From NCBI RefSeq assembly GCF_040954645.1, contig NC_092810.1, forward strand, positions 15,446,877 through 15,510,876: DNA of 64,000 nucleotides, given 5' to 3'. This DNA is from Diabrotica undecimpunctata (lineage: Eukaryota; Arthropoda; Insecta; Coleoptera; Chrysomelidae). The translations under genes and the position numbers were made by a program. The number at the start of each line of letters is the position of its first letter. Positions within the stretch are counted from its first letter, which is position 1. The notes under the pieces were generated by a model, which saw nothing but the letters and a program-made list of their open reading frames with translations, searched no databases and was not told where the DNA came from. Of the stretch, positions 55,901 to 64,000 are shown in pieces.

Positions 55901-57790
55901 ATGGTACGAAATTATGTGAGGAAAACTGAGCAACAATCCTGGTCTCTTGTTGCCTTGAAGAATGCTATCCGGACAGTTAAAGCTGGGGAAATGGGCTATT
56001 TAAAAGCTAGTAAAGTTTATGGTATCCCGAAAGCAACGTTAATTCGCAGATGCAAAGAAAAAGTAACAAGAATTTCTCCTGACGAAAAGGGTCTAGGTTT
56101 CTACAAAACGGTTTTTACCAAGGAACAGGAAGAAGAATTGTATAATTATATCTTAGATATGGAGAAGCGTTTATACGGAATTACTTTGCTTGATCTTCGT
56201 TACCTAGCTTTCCAGTTAGCCGAAAAAAATAACATAGACCATCCATATAATAAAACAAACAAACTTGCAGGTTTAGATTGGGCGTACGGATTTCGAAAAC
56301 GGCACCCAGGGCTTTCATTACGTAAACCCGAATCAACATCTGCTGCAAGAGCTGAAGCTTTTAATCGTTACAATGTAAAACAATTTTTTGATCTGTATAA
56401 AGCTACTTTGGATTCTAAACATGTCAATCCAACGCGTGTTTTTAACTGTGACGAAACAGGTCTAGGTACAGTCCCCAAATGTAATAGTAAAATCTTGGCG
56501 CATAAAGGACGGAAACAAGTTGGACGGCTTACTTCTGCTGATAGAAGTGGAATAACAACAGCCGTCATTTGCATGTCATCATCAGGAATGTTCATACCGC
56601 CGATGTTAATCTTTGCAAGAAAGAGAATGAAAGTTGAACTCCAAGCTGGTGCACCTCCAGGTTCAATATTCGCCTGTAGCGATAGTGGCTGGATAAATAG
56701 TGAACTCTTTTTAATATGGTTTCAACATTTTCTTCAACAAACGAAACCAAGTGAAGATGATCCGATCTTATTGATTTTGGATGGACACAGCAGCCATACA
56801 AAAAACATAGAAGTAATTAATTTGGCTAGGGAAAAACATGTACATATCATTTGTTTGCCTCTACATTCCACCCATCGAATGCAGCCAACCGATGTTGGTG
56901 TCATGGCTCCTTTAGCACGATATTATGATATGGCATTAGAAAAGTTTTTTAATAACAACCCAGGCAGAGTGGTAACAGCTTTCCAAATCTCTAAAATTTT
57001 TGGTGAGGCTTTCTTACAAGCTGCAACACTTTTGACTGCTATTAACGCTTTTAAAAAATGTGGGATAGTACCTTACGATCCCAATATATTTACAGACCTC
57101 GATTTTGCACCATCTGCTACGACTGAAAGAGATTTGGAGAATAATAGTCTACCAGTGTCAAGTCAAGATGAGGCAATTCCTTCAACTTCAACTGCAGAGC
57201 CTCACTTAAGTCAAGATGAGGTAATTGCTTCAACCTCAGTTGCAAAGCTTCATACTGGTAACGATTTTCAATTGACAATTTCCCCTGCACACAATAGAGC
57301 AACAACTTCATTTGGAGCAAACAGCCCTAAAGACATTCGTCCTCTGCCAAAGAGAAGTAAATTAATGGAAAGAAAGAGGAAATCCAAAAAAGGTAAAACG
57401 GCTGTACTGACATCTAGTCCGTATAAGCTAGAATTAGAACTTGAAATAAACACGAAGGAGGCAATAGAAACAATGAAAAAGGAAAAAGCTAAGAAAAAAA
57501 TAAATGATGATAAGCACGAAGATAGTGAAAGAAGTAACAAAAAAATAAAAGTTTGTCCTTCCAAAGATGGTAAGGGAAAGAAAAAAAATAAATGTAACCA
57601 TCAAGTACAAGATGATGGCAATGGTGAAGATGCTGAATGTTTTTACTGTAACGAGTGGTTCTCCTCATCAGCCAATGAAGAAGGATGGGTACGTTGCTCG
57701 GCCTGTCTGAAATGGGCTCATGAAGCATGTGCGGGAATAGATCCAGAAGATGATGAAGAATTTCAGTGTGAATTTTGTATTTCTGAATAA
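55901..57790 (+). CDS. pogo-like DDD transposase with C-terminal PHD finger
   Basis: Start chosen at MVRNYVRKTEQQSW, just after the splice acceptor; upstream codons (MLLLQLE) lie mostly in the intron. The N-terminal HTH (about residues 20-60, GEMGYLKASKVYGIPKAT) is followed by a CENP-B-type second HTH (LRYLAFQLA ... LAGLDWAYGFRKRHP). The DDE_1 domain has Asp in FNCDETG, Asp in LILDGHSSHT and Asp in QPTDVG, with 36 residues between the last two (DD36D). Then a low-complexity Ser/Thr and Lys-rich linker with nuclear-localisation-like KRSKLMERKRKSKKGK. A Cys4-His-Cys3 PHD finger ends it (CFYC, RCSAC, HEAC, CEFC). It should bind the inverted ends and cut in the nucleus. Confidence 0.9.
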   Translation: MVRNYVRKTEQQSWSLVALKNAIRTVKAGEMGYLKASKVYGIPKATLIRRCKEKVTRISPDEKGLGFYKTVFTKEQEEELYNYILDMEKRLYGITLLDLRYLAFQLAEKNNIDHPYNKTNKLAGLDWAYGFRKRHPGLSLRKPESTSAARAEAFNRYNVKQFFDLYKATLDSKHVNPTRVFNCDETGLGTVPKCNSKILAHKGRKQVGRLTSADRSGITTAVICMSSSGMFIPPMLIFARKRMKVELQAGAPPGSIFACSDSGWINSELFLIWFQHFLQQTKPSEDDPILLILDGHSSHTKNIEVINLAREKHVHIICLPLHSTHRMQPTDVGVMAPLARYYDMALEKFFNNNPGRVVTAFQISKIFGEAFLQAATLLTAINAFKKCGIVPYDPNIFTDLDFAPSATTERDLENNSLPVSSQDEAIPSTSTAEPHLSQDEVIASTSVAKLHTGNDFQLTISPAHNRATTSFGANSPKDIRPLPKRSKLMERKRKSKKGKTAVLTSSPYKLELELEINTKEAIETMKKEKAKKKINDDKHEDSERSNKKIKVCPSKDGKGKKKNKCNHQVQDDGNGEDAECFYCNEWFSSSANEEGWVRCSACLKWAHEACAGIDPEDDEEFQCEFCISE

Positions 57791-58233
57791 ATATAACATG
57801 TGTCTATTTTTACTAATGTTCTGTTACCGGTATTCTAAGTATTTTTAATAAAAAAATTCTTTTTACTTGATTTTATTTACCAAACATAGCCATTAGATAA
57901 TGAAATAGTGTGACTTTCCTCAGTAGTTCACATTGCCCCACCCTATGGGGCAATGTGAACTTTTGACATATAGTCAGTTGTCATTTTTTTGTTGAAAATA
58001 CGTTAAATAAATTATGTTTCAATTGCAACTAAATGACAGTTAAATGTTTAATGAACGTCCCTAATTAATTAAACGAAACAAAATCATTTCTGGTTTAACA
58101 GTATGTGCATATCTTCCTTAGATGGTTCACAATGCCCCATCCTCCCCTACGTCTCTTGCAATACATAGTATTTCTTACGTAGGTAATGTCTTTTCTTGTC
58201 AAAGAATTCATAACATCACTGTTTTCCCTTATT

Positions 58234-58258
58234 CCTAACCTAACCTAACCTAACCTAG
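58234..58258. repeat. Short interstitial TTAGG-type array
   Basis: Four CCTAA units and one CCTAG in tandem, i.e. the complement of TTAGG, the common insect telomere repeat. Flanks are unique sequence, so this is not a chromosome end. Confidence 0.6.
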
Positions 58259-58819
58259 CGTAAACAATTTTGCGTTACATTTATTTACCGTACATGTCCA
58301 ATACTTTTCACCACTTTCAAGCACTTTTTTTCACGATACTTATAATCATCCAACACAAGTAACGAGTTTCCCTTTTCACTTAAAATCATTTTAATTTCAC
58401 TCATTTTGACTACCTTTCAAGACAGCTTAAAATAAACTAAATCTAAAATAATATTTAATTATTAAATATTTCCGTACTCATTAAAATCTCGTTCGGTCCG
58501 TAATTCGGTGCACTTATTTTGGCTGTTCAGGTAGCGGTCCTCAATTCGAGAACACCGTCAATAGGGATGTTCACTAATTTTTAAATATTGTTAAATTCAA
58601 TAAGTTATAACATATATAAAAACATAATAAACATAAAATTGTTTAAAAATATATATTTCTTAAGATAAATCAATTCTTAATTTCAATTCTGATGGAGGCT
58701 AGAAAAACGGCTCCTCGCAGCGAGGCTACGGTGTGTGACGTCAGCAGTCGTATCGACAACTTGTTTTGTATACGTATTTACGAAGTGTGACCAGTTTTTT
58801 AAGTATTTAATCACTGATA

Positions 58820-59002
58820 ATGAAGCCAAATAAGTGGTGTTTTGTTCCTGGGTGTCTAAATACATCTAAAAACAATTCTGAGAAGATTTTTATTACAGTT
58901 CCAAACAATTTAACACCATATTCACTTAAAATTGTCAAACCACAGGTTTTTATATCTGTATCTCGGAGGGATACAACACTATGTCCATTTTTTCAATTTT
59001 GA
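58820..59002 (+). pseudogene. THAP-like zinc-finger start overlapping the left TIR
   Basis: MKPNKWCFVPGCLNTSKNN, then EKIFITVPNN. The C-x4-C pair and the following K-x-F-x-x-VP block match the start of a THAP DNA-binding domain. The conserved Trp and the closing Cys-x2-His pair are not found in the remaining 40 codons, so the domain is broken after the first third. The ATG and first seven codons lie inside the left terminal repeat and are therefore duplicated in the right one. Confidence 0.5.
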
Positions 59003-59286
59003 CACTTTTACAGACTAATAATTAACTTTTATAACTTTATTTAAAGGAATAGAGTACTAGGTCCTAAACCATTTGCTGATAAAGAAAGTGACCTTTAAAA
59101 GAACACCAAGTCCATTTTTACTTAGAGGGATAAAACACCATGTTGACTTAATATTTTGTCCCTCTACGCATGTGAATTACCGTTGCGCATATCTCTATGA
59201 TGAGAGGTAGACTGTTAGTGATCTAATAATAATACTTTTGCCATTTATGGTGTGTTTACAGTGGTTTGTTACTAATAATAAGAACA

Positions 59287-60300
59287 ATGAACCATAATTC
59301 TCGTAGGAGAAAGATTCTTGAAGTACCTACTAAAAAGTTCTGCGAATTCTTCTACTGCATTTACAGGTAAGCTACCTTTTTGCTCATTATTTTTAAATTA
59401 TTAAAAAACATAACCTCAAAAGGGTAATGTAGTGATTTGATACCAACCTTAGCAATATTATTAAATCTTTTACAACCAATATTATACGCTTTGTTTAATT
59501 TCAGAATCAAATAATACACCAAGCAATGATGTATTAAATATAGAGCATATTATTAGAGATGCCTTGAGTTTTGATAACGAAGATCAGTGTGATATAGACA
59601 AAAGTTCTGATAAACTATTCGTAGTGGAAATGAAATAAGATCTGCATTACTAAAATGGGCAGATACCGTCATTCCTGACAGTAACATATAAGAAATCATA
59701 CTATGGTCTTACAAATGTTACGGCCAGAATAAAAATGTTAGCATTAATACTTGTTTAAAAAAGTTAAAATTATCATCCAGAAGTTTCTACTAAAGAGTAA
59801 TACTTACATGGAGGTGGACACTGTCCATGCGCTGATAGAGCGAAAGAGAAAAAACTTAACATTTCTATTTACACGCCCTGGGACTGGCAGCAATTAGTCA
59901 GACAAACCTCAATTAAATATACCGTATATACTATGGAACTGGAAGATTTTAAAAATCTAAGGTCTTTGTATGATGTCAAAACATCTTAAAATCCGCCTTT
60001 GATTAATAAAAAAGAGACATTAAAAAACAACAAGTTCTTCTGTCAAACTGTGTTTAACTGCAAGTTAAACAAAACAGCATTAGAACTCTGTTTTTAAAAA
60101 GTAATTTTCATGACGAAAACCAGGAGATTGACCTTGTTAGATTTCGAAGGCGACACCTTACATTGCCAAAAGATTTGCAACTGGTATCACAAAGTCCAAT
60201 ACTTATATCACAACAAAAGTGTAACGATCTATTGGCATTACTGTCATATGTTCCTACATTTTGCCATGATTTTTATCAAAACTTAAAGCATACCTACTAG
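59287..60300 (+). pseudogene. Decayed spliced gene with GQN motif inside TIR element
   Basis: Exon 1 starts MNHNSR, shifts once, continues GERFLKYLLKSSANSS and ends at a GTAAGC donor (59367). The acceptor TTTCAG ends at 59504, and exon 2 joins in phase: ESNNTPSNDVLNIEHIIRDA. Later blocks in several frames are ILWSYKCYGQNKN, MEVDTVHALIERKRKN, YTPWDWQQLVRQTS, YTVYTMELEDFKNL and DLVRFRRRHLTLPKDLQ. This order (W-S-x-x-C-x-GQN, then D-x-x-H-x-x-IE, then YTxxDW) is one I recall from many unnamed arthropod transposon-borne proteins. At least five stops or shifts. Function unknown. Confidence 0.5.
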
Positions 60301-61269
60301 TAATACTAATAGTGACTATCCAGAAGGAGACTTACTTGAGGATGACTGAGTGGTTTGTACCTAAAATGCCATTTTGGTTAAATACATAGATGTATTATAT
60401 GTATTTGTAAAGGTAAATTGTATGGGTAAATAAATTTTGTCAGTAAAAGTCAAATAGGATTGTAGTTGTTATTGAATACCCCATACTAATTCTTACAGTA
60501 CAATAACTTTATTAAATCATTACAAATATTATCAAAACATTTTATCAAAACAGTTTATCAAAACATTAAAAATATGTTGTATGATGGATACAACACCATG
60601 TCCGTTAAAAGGGTTAAAAAACACAGGAACAAATTTGTTTTTAATTATAACAAATGTATTATGTAAATAACAATGTTCAACAGAATGTTCTTTTAAAATA
60701 TTGTTTTGATATCTCAATAAATAGCTGCAGCAATAATACTTTTTGGTGAAAAAAAGTTTAAAACTGCTCTCCTGTAAAGTTTTAAAAATGAACATATTGT
60801 TGATTCCTTCCGAGGTACAGATATTTGCATTTATTTTTTTTCTAACTTGCATAATAACTGCCTTTTCTAGTTTTTTCCTCTCTTTGTAGCAAACACCACT
60901 TATTTGGCTTCATTATCACTGCATAAATACTTAAAGAACTGGTTACACTTCGTAAATACGTATACACAACAAGTTGTCGATACGACTGCTGACGTCACAC
61001 ACCGTAGCCTCGCTGCGAGGAGCCGTTTTTCTAGCCTCCATCAAAATTAAAATTAAGAATTGATTTATCTTAAAAAATATATATTTTTAAACAATTTCAT
61101 GTTTACTATATTTTTATATATTTTATAATCTATTGAATTTAATTGAATTTAACTATATTTAAAAATTAGTGAACATCCCTACCCGTACAAACATATTTAA
61201 AGTTATTTTATTTTTGGGTCTTTTAACTAAACTTATCTAAATCTGGATTTGCCATTTTAAGATCCATTA

Positions 61270-61621
61270 GTAAAATCAATTTTCCTTTATACTCAGTTTT
61301 AGATCTGCAGTTATCATCCGTGCATACTTTCCAGTTTTATAGACACACAAGCTATTTCTCCGGACATAGAAGAGAAAACTCTTTACAATGAGATATATGT
61401 CCTCCCACGAAAGACAAACAGCTATTTCCATAAATAACTGCCGGTTTATTGCCATCATTAAAATAATTTTCAGTGTTCACCGCATCCACAAGTGAAATAT
61501 GATCACAGTTTTCTATTAGAATTCCAAAATGTCTTTTATAATGGTTGCCTAACCGACAGAAAGCTACATGGGGCATTTTAATGCAGGGCTCGTCTACTTT
61601 TACCCGCGTTCGTGGTGTCAA
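61270..61621 (-). CDS. Unrecognised cysteine-containing open fragment
   Basis: 89 codons (61621-61352) include MPHVAFCRLGNHYKRHFGI, CDHISLVDAVN and YGNSCLSFVGGHISHC, and after one stop the strand remains open with WKVCTDDNCRSKTEYKGK in a shifted frame. The Cys/His content looks coding, but I know no family for it. It lies just outside the long-TIR element. Confidence 0.25.
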
Positions 61622-62339
61622 CAGCAGGCGAACTCGCCGAAATACTCGGAATACTAAGTATATTCATAAATCTAGTCAATTATTTTTTAGACTATTGAAT
61701 AATGTGTTGCGCTTATTGTTTTTTAAAAATTAGAATTAAAAATTATAGATATAATACTAAGTGTTCAATAGTTTTTTGTTACAGTCTAATAGGGAATAAT
61801 ACTAGTGAGCCGTAAAAAATTAGAATAGAACTTTTTACAGGCCAAAGCCGAAATTTTTGACATAACTGACGTCTTATTTTGTCTTATTTTTTTATTATTT
61901 TTGTCTATGATTTACTGTCATTTTAATATTTCATATATTTTTAGTAATTTAAAAAATGTTCAATTTAAGTCATCATTAATGCATCAAAACTTTTTTTGTA
62001 TACAACGCATTTACCGAGGGATAGCTATATAGGCGCCACTATGAAACGGTTTTCTGTCTTCTTCTTTAAATTCCATTTTCTATCGAAGGTTGGAACTCAT
62101 CATGGTAATGTGTTAAGCTGTTGACTGCCGATCTAAATATTTCTACAATACTTCATTCAAACCATTCTCTCAAGCCCTCATTCTTAAGCCACGATATTCT
62201 TCCTTCCTCTATTATTAATTAGTAATTATTAATAATTATTAATTAGTGCAATAATGAGTATTTTTGCCCTCTCATAACATGGCCTAAGTACGCAAGTATT
62301 CTACTTTTGATAGTTAATATTATTTCAGCTAAAATTTCA

Positions 62340-62548
62340 GCCAAATAGAGCTAATCAAGAAGAACGTGGAGATAAGTATTACAGGAGATATTAACGGCAG
62401 AACCGGAAGGAAAGAAAACGATAAAGTAGTGGGGAAATTTGGAGAGGATGAACAAAACGATAAAGGAGAACATCTCATTGAATTAAGCGAACTAAACAAC
62501 CTAAAAATCGGCAACGGATTCTTCAGACATAAAAATATTCATAAATAC
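62340..62548 (+). pseudogene. RTE-like endonuclease domain fragment
   Basis: ISITGDINGRTGRKENDKVV, GKFGEDEQNDKGEHLIELSE, NNLKIGNGFFRHKNIHKY. The GD-(I/F)-N motif with the following G-x-x-G and LIEL blocks is the central part of the exo/endonuclease/phosphatase domain of RTE-like elements. It is truncated on the left and broken on the right, where ACAGGGTG-type sequence starts. Confidence 0.7.
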
Positions 62549-64000
62549 AGGGTGTCATGAGGAACTTTACATACTTCTACCATATGTAGAGTCCCTCAGG
62601 TAGCATATCATGTGGCCACTAAAAAATGTCAACTCCTCCTCTTTATTAATTAACAGGGTGATTTGTGTAATTGACCATTTATTTCATTTTACTGTAGTGT
62701 TTATACGGCTCATTTGATTTTTTTAATTTTTGCATGATACAGTACACTACTATCAAGCATTCGACTCCTATTAGCTAAACTAAAAAATTCCAGGACTGGC
62801 TTTGGAAAAATTAATTTAGGGATTCGTATTAAATATTACACCCTGTATATTTTTTTCAAATGCAATAAGTGATTTTCAAACTACATAAATAGCCAATAAA
62901 ACCGACATATGCGACAATGTTGTCGCACTTTTATTAAATTTTTAGTGAACGATCAAATCTTACCAAAAATAGAACAACCATAATGAAGTATCAAATTATA
63001 AGGTATTAATTTAAACAAATGTTATAAATTTCAAACATTTTAATTAAAATAAGTTCCTACAACATAATCTAATAAGTAGAAAATTAACATCTTTACTGTC
63101 ACTGTATTATCACTACGATAGAATCAATTATTTTTCAATTTTAAATTTTTACTCAGATCGTATTGGGGCAATATTTTCGATAAATAATAAATTAAATTGA
63201 TTAAAAAGTCAAACCTCTTGTATGTGTTAGTTTTTGTTGATTGTAAATGATTAAAATTTTATGTCAAATAATAATACATTGCATCAACTGTACTAAATAA
63301 AAATAAATCTAAAAAAGTTTAAAATAAAGGTTGGCGTTGATCGTTTCACGTTTCTTGATATTTTATACCCATTGTCATTATTGTCATTATCAATTGTTAT
63401 TTATGTGTACAAGAATACATATTTCTTCTGTCATATCTACGTTAAGTACATTGTGTTAGTTTTGGTAGAGCTTTTGTTACTTTTGTTCAAAATGCCACAT
63501 CAGTTTTCGACCACAGAATATGCAGACATAATATTTGTTTATGGATTCTGTAATGGGAATGGTAGGGCTGCTAGTAGAGAATATCGCAGGAGATTTCCTA
63601 ATCGTCGAACTCCCAGTCATCCAACATTTGGGTCAGTTTTTAATTATTTGCGAGAAAATGGCACTTTTCCTAGTGGAACAACAGAGCGACATGTAGATGA
63701 AGCGCAGGAAGATGACATTATGGACGCCGTTACTATGAACCCTACAATAAGCACTAGACAAGTAAGTCGAGAACTCAATGTTACTCAATCAAAAGTAAGT
63801 AGAGTCTTACAAAAAAATAATCTATACCCATATCACATTCAAATGGTTTAGCGACTACATGTTGGAGATGAGATCGATTGGTTGGAATTTTGTAGATGGA
63901 TTAACAATAATCGACCAACGCTATACAGGACACTATTTACAGATGAAGCCCAATTTACCAGAGACGGGATAAATAATTCACGAAATTCACATGTGTGGGC
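62546..64000 (+). mobile_element. Probable DUF4817-transposase element, 5' part
   Basis: TACAGGGTGT (62546-62555) interrupts the endonuclease fragment exactly where its frame ends, and similar CAGGGTG sites recur at 62655 and, inverted, ACACCCTGTA at 62838-62847. ACAGGGTG-type ends are common on insect transposons of this kind. The element would contain the transposase gene starting at 63492 and continue past the window. Alternatively 62546-62847 is a separate 302-bp inverted-repeat element. The right end is not in view. Confidence 0.4.
63492..64000 (+). pseudogene. DUF4817/mariner-like transposase, partial, one stop
   Basis: Start MPHQFSTTEYADIIFVYGFC follows an in-frame upstream extension that looks non-coding. 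The DUF4817 helix-turn-helix spans FSTTEYAD ... NRRTPSHPTFGSVFNYL, and a second HTH is ISTRQVSRELNVTQSKVSRV. A TAG at 63849-63851 replaces the Gln usual in YPYHxQxVQ, and the frame then continues RLHVGDEIDWLEFCRW, TLFTDEAQFTRDG (first catalytic Asp) and NSHVW to the window edge. Apart from that stop it is well preserved. Confidence 0.75.

Larger units (their letters stand above)
55443..58147 (+). mobile_element. Structurally complete pogo-like DNA transposon
   Basis: A 2705-bp element with terminal inverted repeats starting GGGGAGGATGGGGCAT (55443-55458; inverse at 58132-58147), 16 bp perfect and then imperfect to about 28 bp. It is flanked on both sides by TA (55441-55442, 58148-58149), the expected Tc1/mariner/pogo duplication. 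Extra copies of GTTCACATTGCCCCA lie inside each end, in inverted pairs (55813-55853 and 57927-57961), probably transposase-binding sites. It has one gene with an intron in its 5' leader. Nothing visible disables it. Confidence 0.9.
58562..61181 (+). mobile_element. DNA transposon with about 285-bp terminal repeats
   Basis: Left arm 58562-58842 and right arm 60891-61181 are inverted copies with small indels and few substitutions, starting TAGGGATGTTCACTAATTTT. The inner part is highly conserved and GC-richer (GGCTCCTCGCAGCGAGG). Candidate 8-bp flanks, ACCGTCAA and CCCGTACA, match at only 5 of 8 positions. The interior holds a THAP-like start and a spliced, decayed gene. Ends resemble those of hAT elements, but the interior gene does not look like a hAT transposase, so I leave the superfamily open. 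Confidence 0.8.

Noticed and set aside
58234..58258. Chromosome end
   Set aside because: The TTAGG-type run is only 25 bp and unique or transposon sequence continues on both sides.
58554..61189. 8-bp target duplication around the long-TIR element
   Set aside because: ACCGTCAA and CCCGTACA agree at only 5 of 8 positions, so I do not count it as evidence for hAT or P superfamily.

Overview
The window is animal nuclear DNA, almost certainly from a large, repeat-rich arthropod genome. An insect, possibly a beetle, is my best guess, but that is inference from the transposon families only. The evidence is strong A+T richness, long (TA)n tracts, GT-AG introns, several decayed metazoan transposon families, and no bacterial gene organisation. 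I see no tRNA, rRNA or CRISPR, and no clearly intact host gene. Two spliced minus-strand gene models (179-934, and a THAP-domain model with exons at 33473-33595 and 26190-26488) are the only candidates that are not obviously transposons, and both carry disabling changes.

Layout. 0-11 kb: a two-exon unknown, a piggyBac relic (1823-2730), a decayed DD82E-type Tc1/mariner relative (3909-5096), a pogo/Tigger scrap, a Jockey relic broken by a foldback-bearing insert (7330-9260), a piggyBac C-terminal scrap and nested non-LTR fragments. 11-20 kb: nested RTE-like non-LTR retrotransposons, plus a pogo-like transposase with a PHD finger split by one of them. 20-30.5 kb: Penelope-like (PLE) remnants (GIY-YIG, RT, hammerhead-like RNA motifs), a Jockey-type copy with a 5' inversion, and a 3.3-kb I/LOA-type element with RNase H carrying a nested RTE fragment. 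30.5-38.5 kb: a non-coding block of diverged direct and inverted repeats, the THAP exon, a hAT scrap, and a piggyBac gene whose intron holds an RTE fragment.

38.5-52.3 kb: an RTE copy split by another in the opposite orientation (12-bp target duplication), two DD82E-type transposases (one intact, one with a single stop), a hAT inside a piggyBac, an I/LOA 5' fragment and a second pogo-PHD relic. 53-64 kb: a Jockey relic, a structurally complete pogo-like transposon with intact 636-codon transposase frame (55443-58147), a short TTAGG-type array, a transposon with about 285-bp terminal inverted repeats carrying a THAP-like start in each arm (58562-61181), an RTE endonuclease scrap, and a DUF4817-type transposase running off the end.

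The genes do not form a pathway. They are a stratigraphy of insertions, and order can be read from nesting and target-site duplications. The most interesting items are the complete pogo-PHD element, the long-TIR element, the hammerhead-like motifs, the DD82E pair and the split THAP model.
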